A stretch of 64,000 nucleotides of DNA from Peptococcaceae bacterium (GCA_012839895.1 DUML01000075.1:1-64000), one strand, 5' to 3'; positions 9,029 to 18,391 are shown, numbered from the stretch's first letter. Notes: generated from the letters alone by a model not told the origin. Made by a program: numbers and translations.

Positions 9029-9262
9029 CTAAAGTAAGCTATTGAAAATTGAAGACATGGCCTTCCGCCCAAAGCCGCTGCCAAAGAGGATAGCCTTTAT
9101 ATTTTGAATCAGCTCCTCGTAAGCAACCGGATCGATTTGACTGACAAGGAGCTTTTTTTCACAAAGTGAACAAATAAATTTCTTCCTAAGAAAAATCCCG
9201 TCATATAAACCCTTGGCAGGCGGCCGGTTACAAAAACAACACTTAGGGTATATATTGGTCAC
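9029..9262 (-). CDS. csfB: Sigma factor G inhibitor Gin (CsfB)
   Basis: 77 residues with a treble-clef zinc module CCFCNRPP...FICSLCEKKLL, typical of Gin/CsfB. In Bacillus, Gin binds and inhibits sigma-G (and sigma-E) to keep forespore programmes in order. The position beside the yaaO-type decarboxylase is conserved. The gene shows that the host forms endospores. Flanks 8810-9028 and 9263-9568 are A+T-rich spacers in which I see no further gene. Confidence 0.85.
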   Translation of the reverse strand: MTNIYPKCCFCNRPPAKGLYDGIFLRKKFICSLCEKKLLVSQIDPVAYEELIQNIKAILFGSGFGRKAMSSIFNSLL

Positions 9263-9568
9263 TGCAATTCACTCCTTTTCCTAAATCTTTTCCACCTTTC
9301 CCTAATTTCCTAAGGCCAATAACCAAACTGACAAATCTTTCATGGCCGACCCTAACTTTTCTAACTAATCCTAACCGTCCCTCATAAACGCTTAATTTTT
9401 CAGACTGAAGTTTCACTTTTTACTATATTCTTCCCGGAATAAACCGTTCTTAGTATTTTTTAACACTTTTCTCCAGGCTTTTTAAACATACCTGCCCACC
9501 TTAAGTCATAGGATGAAATGAGCAAGCCTTTATACTTTTAGAACTTAAACGGAAAGGATTAATCATTC

Positions 9569-11584
9569 ATGCCTCTACCTTGCAGGTCTTTTGGGCGGAA
9601 CAGGACTACCTTTTTTACCGGACTCCTTTTCTTAAAAATCCTTTACTTACGTAACTTAATTTTTCCTCAGTCTTTTGATTTGAAAATTATCTGCCTGGAG
9701 CTGGCCTCAGCAATGGTCATATTCGGCCTGTTGAACCTCACTAAGTTCCAAAAAAGCATCCTGTTCTGGGCTGTTAATGGTTTTTTCTCTTCCCTTTTTT
9801 TAGCCAATGCCATCTACTATAGCTATTTTGGACAATTTATAAACCTGGAGGCTCTAAGGCAAATAGTAATGGTAAAAGATCTGGGCCCCAGCATCGCCGA
9901 ACTCTTTTCCCCGGCTTATTTGCTATTTTTCCTTGATTTTTTTCTTGTCTATCTCCGAAACTTTGGGCGGAAATTCCTTAGCACACATCGTCACAAAAAC
10001 CTTTTTCTCAACTCCCGGAAGTTTCCCTTTCTTCTGTGGGCTTTAAGACTAAAAAAAAGAACTCTCATCCCCCGATTTATAATCTCCTTTCCGGCCAGGC
10101 GCCCAATCCTTAAAGCGAACCTGCCTACTCCCTTTAAAAGGAATCTTCTTATGAGGAATCCATCTTCCCAAGCCCCAAAAAATCAGCCGGTTGCTCTGCT
10201 AATTGCCTTCCTATTTATTCTTGTTAATATCCTTTTTTATCCGGAAAAGGAGAACCGTATGGCCATGAGCCGCGAAGTCGGCCTGCTTAACGCCCAAGGG
10301 TATGCTCTCCTGGCGCCTTTTAGGAAACAATCTGAAGATTATACCTTTCTGTTAGAAAGCAGTTTAACCCAGGCGACTATTAATGAACTCAAACAGCTCC
10401 AGCCGGTTCCTTGGCCGAAATACTTTGCTGCAGCGGCAGGCCTTAATGTTATCTTGGTCCAATTAGAATCGACGGAAAGCTTCTTGGTAGACCTGAAAAT
10501 AAACGGCCAAGAAATAACACCCAATCTTAATAAACTAATTCGCGAAAGCCTCTATTTCCCTTACTTTTACAGCCAAATAGGTCAAGGAAATACATCCGAT
10601 GCCGAATTTATTAGCAATACATCTCTCTACCCCCGGGCCAGGGGAGGAGTAGCCACTGACTTCATAGGCATTGAGTACCCCTCCCTGCCCAGGTTGCTAA
10701 AAAAAGAAAGTTATATTTCAGTGACTTTTCACCCTAATGTAATCACTTTCTGGAAAAGGGATAACCTCTACCCTTGCCTTGGTTTTGATAAATATTATGA
10801 CCGGGAGTTTTACCAAAATGAGGACCTTTTGGGGCCTTGGGGTTCTTCGGACGAAGTCCTCTTTAAAAAAGCCCTCCCCGAACTGCTTAAATTCCAAAAA
10901 AAGGGGCAAAAGTTTTACGCCAGTTTAATAACCCTAACCAACCATCATCCCTTTAATCTGCCCGTTGAGCGTCGGAAAATTAAACTTCCTGACGCCTTGG
11001 AAGGGACTTTGCTGGGCAACTATCTATACTCGGTAAATTACCAGGATTATGCTTTCGGTCTGTTTCTTGAAGACTTAAAGACCTCCAAGTTATTGGACAA
11101 ATCTCTCCTAGTAGTCTTTGGCGACCATTATGGCTTTACTAAGGGCATGGACACCAGATTTCAACAAGATTTCTCACTTTTTCTCGGGAGAGAGCATGAC
11201 GTCCTGGACCGCTTGCAGGTCCCCTTCCTTATTAAAGTCCCGGGACTAAAACCTCAAGTGATTGAAACTGTCGGCGGGCAGGTGGATATTTTGCCTACCT
11301 TGGCTAATCTTTTAGGCATCTCCCTTGATGACCAGCTTGTTTTTGGCCAAGATCTTTTAAACTACCGGCAAAACTTGCTTGGCTTCCGTTTCTATAACCC
11401 GGAAGGGACCTTGATCACCGGCGACACTTTTTACCTGCCCGGAAGCGACACAGGAATAAACATCAAAACCCGGGAAGAGGTAAAAGATAAAGAGTTTTTA
11501 CAGCAAGAGGAGAAGAGAATAAAAGCCCTCCTCCAACTGGCGGACAGCTACATGCAATACTTAGATGATAATAAAAAAATGTAG
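9569..11584 (+). CDS. LtaS-like membrane sulfatase / phosphoglycerol transferase
   Basis: 671 residues. The N-terminal about 230 residues carry roughly five transmembrane helices; the rest is an extracellular sulfatase/alkaline-phosphatase fold domain as in lipoteichoic acid synthase, which polymerises glycerol phosphate from phosphatidylglycerol. The catalytic Thr lies in GNTSDAEF near residue 341; metal ligands are in QLESTESF (about 298) and VVFGDHYG (about 517). TNHHPF (about 455) is also typical. It is monocistronic, with AAAGGA upstream. A long basic loop (about 130-205) before the last helix is unusual. Cardiolipin or other glycerophosphate polymer activity is possible. Confidence 0.88.
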   Translation: MPLPCRSFGRNRTTFFTGLLFLKILYLRNLIFPQSFDLKIICLELASAMVIFGLLNLTKFQKSILFWAVNGFFSSLFLANAIYYSYFGQFINLEALRQIVMVKDLGPSIAELFSPAYLLFFLDFFLVYLRNFGRKFLSTHRHKNLFLNSRKFPFLLWALRLKKRTLIPRFIISFPARRPILKANLPTPFKRNLLMRNPSSQAPKNQPVALLIAFLFILVNILFYPEKENRMAMSREVGLLNAQGYALLAPFRKQSEDYTFLLESSLTQATINELKQLQPVPWPKYFAAAAGLNVILVQLESTESFLVDLKINGQEITPNLNKLIRESLYFPYFYSQIGQGNTSDAEFISNTSLYPRARGGVATDFIGIEYPSLPRLLKKESYISVTFHPNVITFWKRDNLYPCLGFDKYYDREFYQNEDLLGPWGSSDEVLFKKALPELLKFQKKGQKFYASLITLTNHHPFNLPVERRKIKLPDALEGTLLGNYLYSVNYQDYAFGLFLEDLKTSKLLDKSLLVVFGDHYGFTKGMDTRFQQDFSLFLGREHDVLDRLQVPFLIKVPGLKPQVIETVGGQVDILPTLANLLGISLDDQLVFGQDLLNYRQNLLGFRFYNPEGTLITGDTFYLPGSDTGINIKTREEVKDKEFLQQEEKRIKALLQLADSYMQYLDDNKKM

Positions 11585-11731
11585 CTTTCAAACAAAAACA
11601 TTCATTATATTTAGGCTAATTAAGAAGGTTTATTCACCTAGATTTATCTAATAAGGACAAATAAATGCATCACTAAAAAGGATAATTTTTCAAAGGGACA
11701 CTATTTGTCGGAATATTGCAAAATCAAACAA

Positions 11732-11771
11732 TTGACGATAGAAAATCTAGCATGGTAGTATACTAGTATAC
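11732..11771 (+). promoter_or_regulatory. Predicted promoter with palindromic operator before the glycerate kinase operon
   Basis: TTGACG (11732-11737) and TAGTAT (11756-11761) are 18 bases apart. A perfect 14-bp palindrome GTATACTAGTATAC (11758-11771) covers the -10 element, so a bound dimer would block RNA polymerase. The most likely ligand is the GntR/FCD regulator encoded fourth-in-line in the same operon; that link is inference. Confidence 0.5.
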
Positions 11772-11842
11772 ACACCCTGCCATAACATTTAATAAACTAA
11801 AGTTCCAAATAATTACCAAGTAAGTAGGAGGTATTACAAGCT

Positions 11843-13210
11843 TTGGAGGGTGAAAGCCAACGTATTATTAAAAATTTTTCCGAACTAGTTGCCAATGGGC
11901 CAACTAAAATTAGGAGGGATGCCTTAGAAATTATCGAAAGTGGAATCCGTAGCGCTATTCCCTATGAGGAAACTAAGAAGCTCGTTAAACTGGACAATTA
12001 TAGTTTGCTAATAGGGGAACAGAAAATTAATCTCCAAGAAGTAAATAACATTTATGTAGTCGGTGTAGGTAAAGGTTCATATCCTATAGCTTTGGCTCTG
12101 GATGAAATTCTGCGGGACAAAATAAAAGAAGGCATAGTCGTTGTTAAAGAAGGAGAAAAAAGAAGACTGAAATATATCGAAGTATTCGAATCGTCCCACC
12201 CTTTGCCTGATGAGAGAAGCCTGGTCGCAGCACGGAAAATAAAGGCAATTCTTGATAAAGCCGATAAAAATGACATCGTCCTAGCTGCTATTACCGGGGG
12301 GTCCTCAGCTCTTGTTAATTTGCTTCCGCCTAGTATTGACATAGAAGAATTAAAACAATTGAACGACTTGCTTTTGAAAAGTGGTGCCAGTATCGGAAAA
12401 ATGAATGCTGTCCGTAAACATTTGTGTTTAATGAAAGGCGGAAGGTTGGTTACTTATGCCCATCCAGCTCCCGTTTATACCTTTACCCTAGATACGGCAC
12501 CTCCAGATTTGCCTTGGCCCGACCTGGTCCTACCAGACCCCTCAACCTTTAAGGATGCGATAGACGTTCTAAAAAGCTATGATCTATGGTCAGAAGTTAG
12601 TGAATCAATCCGAGATTATTTGCAAAAGGGCTTACATAACTCAGCAATGGAAACACCTAAGTCTCTGGATTCATACCAAAGTTATATTTTTAGCGTAGCC
12701 GACCCCAGGTCCACGTGCTTGGCAGCCGCTAGGAAAGCAGAAGAATTAGGTTATAATGCTCATATTTTATGTACGGCCATGGAAGGAGAAGCCAGTCAAC
12801 TTGGAATATTTCTTGCGGGCTTAGTTAACGAAATCTCAGCCAGAAACCAGCCTTTTTCGTATCCGTGTGCTTTGATTTCTGCCGGCGAAACTACAGTAAC
12901 AATCACAGGAAAATGTGGTTCCGGGGGACCAAATCAGGAGACAGCTTTGGGGTTTGTACAAAAACTCTATAGTAAGCGCAATGCTGTTTGTGTCAGTATT
13001 GATACCGATGGCACCGACGGACCGAGTCAAATAGCTGGCGGAATAACCGATACTCAAACTAAAGAAAGAGCTGCGGCTTTAAACCTAAATTTGGCTCAAT
13101 ACCTTAAAGAACATGATTCTTCTACAGCGCTCTTAAAACTTGGTGATGCCATTATTACCGGACACACTGGTACAAACGTTATGAATTTACGAGTGGTCTT
13201 AATTGAATAA
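11843..13210 (+). CDS. Glycerate 2-kinase (MOFRL/GckA family)
   Basis: 455 residues, class II glycerate kinase family (DUF4147 N-domain plus MOFRL C-domain), making 2-phosphoglycerate from D-glycerate and ATP. Visible motifs are VVGVGKGSYPIA near residue 72, SSHPLPDERS near 116, ITGGSSAL near 151, KHLCLMKGGRL near 192, and the C-terminal GGPNQE near 360 and SIDTDGTDGP near 383. The start is a TTG, 11-12 bases after TAGGAGG. It is followed after 18 bases by an enolase-like gene, suggesting glycerate to 2-phosphoglycerate to a dehydrated product. Older annotations call such proteins hydroxypyruvate reductase. Confidence 0.9.
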   Translation: MEGESQRIIKNFSELVANGPTKIRRDALEIIESGIRSAIPYEETKKLVKLDNYSLLIGEQKINLQEVNNIYVVGVGKGSYPIALALDEILRDKIKEGIVVVKEGEKRRLKYIEVFESSHPLPDERSLVAARKIKAILDKADKNDIVLAAITGGSSALVNLLPPSIDIEELKQLNDLLLKSGASIGKMNAVRKHLCLMKGGRLVTYAHPAPVYTFTLDTAPPDLPWPDLVLPDPSTFKDAIDVLKSYDLWSEVSESIRDYLQKGLHNSAMETPKSLDSYQSYIFSVADPRSTCLAAARKAEELGYNAHILCTAMEGEASQLGIFLAGLVNEISARNQPFSYPCALISAGETTVTITGKCGSGGPNQETALGFVQKLYSKRNAVCVSIDTDGTDGPSQIAGGITDTQTKERAAALNLNLAQYLKEHDSSTALLKLGDAIITGHTGTNVMNLRVVLIE

Positions 13211-13228
13211 GGAGAGTGCTTACTAATA

Positions 13229-14458
13229 ATGGATAAAATTGAAAAGATCACGGGTAGAGAAATTCTTAATGCCCGTGGAAAACCGACTGTAGAAGTCGAG
13301 GTCATTACCAGTTCGGGAATTATCACCACGGCTTCAGTACCAAGTGGTACCTCTAAAGGAAAGTATGAAGCCCATGAGCTCTATGACGGCGAAAAGCGCT
13401 ATCACGGGTACGGAGTCAAAAAGGCTGTTAATAATGTAAATACAGTAATTAGGGAAGCTATCCTTGGCTGGGACGTTATTGATCAGCGTGGAATCGACCG
13501 GACGATGATTGCTTTAGATGGGACAAAAAATAAGAGCCGTCTTGGTGGAAATGCCATCTTAGCCACTTCTGTGGCAGTGGCCAAAGCCGGTGCACAATCA
13601 GTAGGCTTACCTTTATACCGCTATCTTGGAGGAATAAAAGCTAAAAAGCTTCCTAATATTGTAGCTACGGTAATTTCAGGAGGCGAATTTTCTCCTTCCG
13701 GTTTGGAATTTGAAGATTATCTTCTGATTTTAGAAGGTTTTAACAGCTTTGCCGATTCTTTAGAGGCTCTGGTTGAGATGCGCTCTCTTCTACAAAAAAA
13801 GCTAATTGCAAAGTACGGTTATTTTCCTGAGGATGGGGGGGCACTCGCTCCGCCTTTAAGTTCTACGGAAGAAGCCTTTGAATATATGCTTGGAGTAGCC
13901 AGGGAAGTCGGCTGTGAAAAAAACGTTAGTTTAGGACTCGATGTTGCTGCCAACGAACTCTATGACCCGGAAAGCGGATGCTATAACCTGTCTAAAGGTA
14001 GAATGAGTCCTTCAGAACTGATTAGTTATTATAAAAAACTCTGTACAGATTATCCACTTACCTTCATAGAAGATCCATTTGAGCAAGATCAACTGGCCAG
14101 TTTTGCTGAATTGAAGAAAGAACTGCCAGAAATTCAGATTGTAGGAGACGACCTTTTTGTAACTAATGTAGAACGCATCAAATTAGGAATAGAAAATGAT
14201 TGCGCTAATACCCTTTTATTCAAGATAAACCAAATTGGAACAATAAGCGAGGCAATTGACGCAGCCATATTAGCTCAAAATAACAACCTTATTATTACAG
14301 CTTCTCTACGTTCAGGAGAGACAACCGATGATTTTATTGCCGATATGGCAGTAGGTATTGGGGCAAAACAAATTAAACTTGGTTCTCCTGTGCGGGGGGA
14401 AAGAAATACTAAATATAACAGGCTTCTTAAAATTGAAAGTGAATTGGCTGAGTTTTGA
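13229..14458 (+). CDS. Divergent enolase-family protein lacking catalytic-site histidines
   Basis: 409 residues, clearly of the enolase family. The metal ligands are kept (D238 in LGLDVAA, E281 in FIEDPF, D308 in GDDLF), as are the lysines K332 (KINQIG) and K383 (IKLGSP) and the loop SGTSKG. However, the His of the HA loop (INGGEHA in enolase) is Phe154 in SGGEFSPSG, and the His of SHRSGE is Leu360 in ASLRSGE. The two acidic catalytic positions appear shifted or changed to Asp (FEDY, PEDGG). It is therefore unlikely to be the cell's glycolytic enolase. Substrate is unknown; a 2-phosphoglycerate-like compound is inferred from the adjoining kinase. Confidence 0.85.
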   Translation: MDKIEKITGREILNARGKPTVEVEVITSSGIITTASVPSGTSKGKYEAHELYDGEKRYHGYGVKKAVNNVNTVIREAILGWDVIDQRGIDRTMIALDGTKNKSRLGGNAILATSVAVAKAGAQSVGLPLYRYLGGIKAKKLPNIVATVISGGEFSPSGLEFEDYLLILEGFNSFADSLEALVEMRSLLQKKLIAKYGYFPEDGGALAPPLSSTEEAFEYMLGVAREVGCEKNVSLGLDVAANELYDPESGCYNLSKGRMSPSELISYYKKLCTDYPLTFIEDPFEQDQLASFAELKKELPEIQIVGDDLFVTNVERIKLGIENDCANTLLFKINQIGTISEAIDAAILAQNNNLIITASLRSGETTDDFIADMAVGIGAKQIKLGSPVRGERNTKYNRLLKIESELAEF

Positions 14459-14507
14459 TTTTAATTATTAAATTTATTTAATTAGTCCCGATTGACTTAT
14501 TTAAAAA

Positions 14508-15194
14508 ATGAGGAATAGATGCAGCATGTTTGAGAAAAGAACTATGGCAGATTATATCTATAACGACATAAAGGAGGCGATAACATACCTGGAGTATGAG
14601 CCAGGTGAGAAACTATCTGAAATGCAGCTTGCGCAAAAATATGGCGTTAGCCGAAGCCCGGTGCGGGAAGCCTTGGCAAGATTAGAACGCGACGGCTTAG
14701 TGGTAATCAAACCACAAAGCGGTACTACGGTGAGTGAGATATCTTTCAAAAGAGCCGAAGATATGAATGAAATAAGACGCCTTTTAGAACCTCATGCCGC
14801 TAAAATTGCAGCCTCTGTAATTACGGATGAACAATTACAAGAGCTTGAACGTCGACTGGCCAAACTGGCCGAACTTGAGCCGGACTCGGAAGCGAAATGC
14901 AATTATGCAATGGAAGTAGATGTTTTCTTGCACGATACAATACTGGATTTCTGCGGCAATAAAGAAATTGCAAAGATTATTAGAAGTTTTAGACCTATTA
15001 TTCTTCGCATTAACATTGCCAATATGCTCTGGAGAAATAGATTGGTACCCGTAGAGAAAGAAATGAGGGAAATTTTTGCCAAGCTCAAAGAGCGTGATCC
15101 GCAGGGTGCTTATGAAGCTATGCGGAATCACCTGTATAATTTCCATATCCGTTCAACAAAACTAAGGAATATTAAGGGGGAAACAGTAAAATGA
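14508..15194 (+). CDS. GntR-family regulator with FCD ligand domain
   Basis: 228 residues. Winged helix at about 10-75 (LSEMQLAQKYGVSRSPVREALARLERDGLV) and an all-helical FCD domain at about 85-215 with metal/ligand histidines (DVFLHD, NHLYNFH). FCD regulators usually sense organic acids. ATG 14508 has no clear ribosome site; the second ATG at 14526 is preceded by GAGGAA and may be the true start. It sits inside the operon it probably controls, between the enolase-like gene and the transporter, and overlaps tctC by four bases. Confidence 0.9.
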   Translation: MRNRCSMFEKRTMADYIYNDIKEAITYLEYEPGEKLSEMQLAQKYGVSRSPVREALARLERDGLVVIKPQSGTTVSEISFKRAEDMNEIRRLLEPHAAKIAASVITDEQLQELERRLAKLAELEPDSEAKCNYAMEVDVFLHDTILDFCGNKEIAKIIRSFRPIILRINIANMLWRNRLVPVEKEMREIFAKLKERDPQGAYEAMRNHLYNFHIRSTKLRNIKGETVK

Positions 15195-16186
15195 ATATGA
15201 AGAAAATTTTAATCGCTCTCTTATGTTTTGTTGTGGTTTTTGGTACTTTGGTAGGCTGTTCTCAACCTGCGGCAAAAACAACTGCAAAATTAGATCCCAG
15301 CAAAGAAATAACTTTAATAGTGCCCTTTTCACCAGGCGGTGCAACTGACCTAATGGCTCGCAGACTACAGCCGATCTTCAAAAACGAACTCGGTTACAAT
15401 CTTGTAGTTAAAAATGTTGAAGGCGGCGGAAGCGCTGTAGGTATTACCGAAGTAATTACATCTAAACCTGATGGTTATACGGTTGGCCTTGCAACCAGTT
15501 CCTTCCTAGCTCTGGCTGCTCAGGGGAGAATTTCTGTCGGCCCCGCTGATACTACCACTATTTGTTCCCTGTCTGAAGACCCGCTTATCTTAGTGGTTAA
15601 AGCTAACGGAAAGTATGATAATTTAGATGATTTTATTAAAGCAGCTAAAGAAACACCGGGAAAAATTACTATTGCCCAGGCAGGAACGAATAACGCCAAC
15701 CATGCTTTTGCCGTACTTCTTGGCCAGGCAGCAGGAATAGAGTTAAAAAATATGCCGTTTGACGGTGCTTCCCGGGTAGTTACTGAGATTATCGGCGGTC
15801 ATATTGACTCTGGAGTAATGAAACCCGCAGATTGCCTTAGCCAACTTAAAGCGGGAGAAGTGAAAATTATCGGTACCTTTACCCGCGAAAGAGTAAGTGT
15901 AATTCCCGATGTCCCAACTTTTGCTGAGTTAGGATATGATGTGTTCCCCTATGGAGATATCAACATGGTATCTTATATCATGGCGCCTAAAGGTTTAGAT
16001 CCCGCAATCCGCGCAGAACTTGCAGACTTGTTCCAAAAGGCTATCTCTTCACCTGAGTTTCAAAAAGTTGCTGAAGAAAGCTCTTTTGTAGCTAATCCTA
16101 TTACTGGTGATGAACTCGATAAATATATAAACGGAATATTTGAAGGGCTAAAAGCAACCAGCGAAAAAGTTTTTACTGCCAACTAA
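15191..16186 (+). CDS. TctC-type substrate-binding lipoprotein
   Basis: 331 residues, Bug/TctC family of the tripartite tricarboxylate transporters. The signal peptide ends with a lipobox (LVGC near residue 23), so the protein is membrane-anchored outside the cell. Family motifs include ITLIVPFSPGGATDLMAR near residue 43 and the VPDVPTFAELGYD region near 240. The ligand is a carboxylate; the neighbouring glycerate kinase suggests glycerate or a related hydroxy acid, which is inference. ATG overlaps the GntR stop (ATGA). Confidence 0.93.
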   Translation: MNMKKILIALLCFVVVFGTLVGCSQPAAKTTAKLDPSKEITLIVPFSPGGATDLMARRLQPIFKNELGYNLVVKNVEGGGSAVGITEVITSKPDGYTVGLATSSFLALAAQGRISVGPADTTTICSLSEDPLILVVKANGKYDNLDDFIKAAKETPGKITIAQAGTNNANHAFAVLLGQAAGIELKNMPFDGASRVVTEIIGGHIDSGVMKPADCLSQLKAGEVKIIGTFTRERVSVIPDVPTFAELGYDVFPYGDINMVSYIMAPKGLDPAIRAELADLFQKAISSPEFQKVAEESSFVANPITGDELDKYINGIFEGLKATSEKVFTAN

Positions 16187-16234
16187 CCGTATAATTTAAA
16201 TGCAACTGTGCTATAAGCAGCTACCTGTATACTT

Positions 16235-16258
16235 AAAGGGGCAGTAATCTGCCCCTTT
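16235..16258 (+). terminator. Intra-operon hairpin between tctC and tctB
   Basis: AAAGGGGCAG (16235-16244) pairs perfectly with CTGCCCCTTT (16249-16258) around a 4-base loop. It lacks a long T-run, so it may act as a partial terminator or 3' stabiliser. Either would favour high levels of the binding protein over the membrane subunits. Confidence 0.65.
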
Positions 16259-16274
16259 TATCCTAGGAGGTAAT

Positions 16275-16784
16275 ATGGACAAGGATAAGAAATTCTTCGA
16301 AGTCGTAGTATCAGCCTTTTTATTGGCTCTTACTGTTTTTCTCTTATACATTTCCTATACAAGTCCCAGCACGTTTGTAGCTGATGGCTTGGCGTCCATG
16401 GATTTCCCCAAAAGTGTTTTCTACATTCAAGCAGTTCTTTGTCTAATCGTATTAGTTAATTCCGTTAAGAAATATCTTCTATGCATCAAAGAAGAAAGAA
16501 GCACTCAGGTTAGTGACAAAGTAGCTAAAACACCTTTAATTAATAGCAAAGTACTAATAAGCATTATTTTAATAATTATTTATGTGTTTCTCTGGGATTA
16601 TCTTGGTTTTATTCTAAGCAGTTTTATATTCTTTACGGTCGAATCAAGAATATTAGATAAGGAAAAAGCCCTTTGGAAATGTGTTATTATTGGACTTTTA
16701 GTTGCCCTATTAAGTTATGTAATTTTCGGTATTCTTTTTCAGGTATCGTTTCCGGAACCGCTCCTGGATTTATTCTTAGGTTGA
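16275..16784 (+). CDS. TctB-type small membrane subunit
   Basis: 169 residues with four hydrophobic helices (about 8-30, 48-65, 92-125 and 135-160). It corresponds to the small, poorly conserved TctB subunit of a tripartite tricarboxylate transporter. The ribosome site TAGGAGG is just upstream. Identification rests on topology and position between tctC and tctA. Confidence 0.88.
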   Translation: MDKDKKFFEVVVSAFLLALTVFLLYISYTSPSTFVADGLASMDFPKSVFYIQAVLCLIVLVNSVKKYLLCIKEERSTQVSDKVAKTPLINSKVLISIILIIIYVFLWDYLGFILSSFIFFTVESRILDKEKALWKCVIIGLLVALLSYVIFGILFQVSFPEPLLDLFLG

Positions 16785-16802
16785 GGAAGGTGTAATTGAA
16801 AA

Positions 16803-18305
16803 ATGAATGATCTAAGTTTTATCATAACTCATTTTTTTGCAACACTCTCTGATCCTTTAACTATGTTTATGGTTCTTGTGGGTACTTTTATGGGGCTGGT
16901 TTTCGGCGCGCTACCTGGCCTGACAGCTACTATGGCAGTTGCTTTGTTAATTCCGCTTACTTTCACTTTAGACCCGGTAACGGCAATCGGAATGATGTTA
17001 GGCGCTTACGTTGGCGGGATTGCCGGAGGAGCTGTATCAGCGACGCTGTTAAATATTCCCGGTACCCCTTCGGCAGTAGTAACAACGTTAGATGGTTATC
17101 CAATGGCCAAACAGGGAAGAGGGGCTGAAGCTCTAGGGTGGGCGGCATTTGCCTCCGGTTTCGGGAGCCTTATCAGCTGGCTCGTCTTAGTTCTTCTTGC
17201 ACCGGCTTTGGCCAAGGTCTGCGTTGGGTTTGCCTCCCCGGAATATGCCGCTTTGGCTTTCTTTGGCTTAACCATTATTGCAGCTGTATCAGGCAAATCA
17301 ATAGTCAAAGGTCTTATTGGCGGGATGCTTGGTATGACCTTTGCTTTCGTAGGCCTTGATCCCATTTGGGGAGACTTAAGATTTACCTTTGGGAATATGA
17401 ACTTAATGAGCGGAATCAGTATTATGCCTGCGCTCATCGGCTTATATTCCATTCCCCAAATCCTCCTCAGCTGTACGGAAAAGAACACTGTTAAAAATAT
17501 TAATCTTAAACTGCATAATTTTGTTCCTTCCCCCAAAAAAATTTGGAAGTCAAAGGTCAATATAATTCGCTCCAGTATTATCGGGACAATAATTGGAATT
17601 ATCCCGGCCACAGGCGGAAATATTGCCGCCTTTATGTCCTATGACCAGGCCAAACGTTTTTCTAAAGATCCTGATTCTTTCGGTAAGGGTAACCCTGATG
17701 GTGTAATTGCCTCAGAGGCTGCAAATAACGGCGTCTGTGGAGGGGCATTAGTACCGCTTATGACTTTAGGAATTCCTGGTGACAGCGTTACTGCAGTCTT
17801 ATTGGGTGGATTACTGATTCACGGTCTTACACCGGGCCCCGCCCTGTTCGTTGAGCATTACGATATTGTGATCGGTATTTTTACTACTCTTTTAGTGGCA
17901 ACTATTATGATGGTCTTACTACAGCTTGTCGGGATTAAACTATTTGTCAGAATTCTCTCAGTCCCTGTTAATTATTTGTCCGCAGGACTCGTCATCTTAT
18001 CCATAGTAGGTTCTTATGCCTTACGTTCCAATATCTTTGATGTAGGCCTGACCATTGCCCTCGGGATTTTGGGCTATTTTATGGCTAGAGCCGATTATCC
18101 AGTGGCACCGGTGGTTTTAGGCCTGGTCTTGGGTGGGATGTTTGAACGAGAAGTTCGCTTGGCACTTAGACTCAGCGATGGCAGTCTTTCTATCTTTTTT
18201 ACAAGACCCGTTGCCTGCGTAATAGTCTTAATTGCATTTGCTGTAATCACATCTAATATAATTAAGAATCTTCGAACTAGACATAAAATTAATAATAATT
18301 CCTGA
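16803..18305 (+). CDS. TctA-type large membrane subunit
   Basis: 500 residues with about 11-12 helices. TctA hallmarks are present: GLVFGALPGLTATMAVALLIP near residue 31 and a second repeat IIGIIPATGGNIAAFMSYD near 260, plus NIPGTPSAVVTTLDGYPMA near 83 and LGIPGDSVTAVLLGGLLIHGLTPGP near 325. It forms the translocation pathway for carboxylate uptake with TctB and TctC. Last gene of the operon. Confidence 0.95.
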   Translation: MNDLSFIITHFFATLSDPLTMFMVLVGTFMGLVFGALPGLTATMAVALLIPLTFTLDPVTAIGMMLGAYVGGIAGGAVSATLLNIPGTPSAVVTTLDGYPMAKQGRGAEALGWAAFASGFGSLISWLVLVLLAPALAKVCVGFASPEYAALAFFGLTIIAAVSGKSIVKGLIGGMLGMTFAFVGLDPIWGDLRFTFGNMNLMSGISIMPALIGLYSIPQILLSCTEKNTVKNINLKLHNFVPSPKKIWKSKVNIIRSSIIGTIIGIIPATGGNIAAFMSYDQAKRFSKDPDSFGKGNPDGVIASEAANNGVCGGALVPLMTLGIPGDSVTAVLLGGLLIHGLTPGPALFVEHYDIVIGIFTTLLVATIMMVLLQLVGIKLFVRILSVPVNYLSAGLVILSIVGSYALRSNIFDVGLTIALGILGYFMARADYPVAPVVLGLVLGGMFEREVRLALRLSDGSLSIFFTRPVACVIVLIAFAVITSNIIKNLRTRHKINNNS

Positions 18306-18391
18306 ACTTTATGATTAACCTTATTTTGTGATTAACCTTATTTTTAGAGTATATTTACTTAATAATATTATCCCAGATATAGACATAAAAC

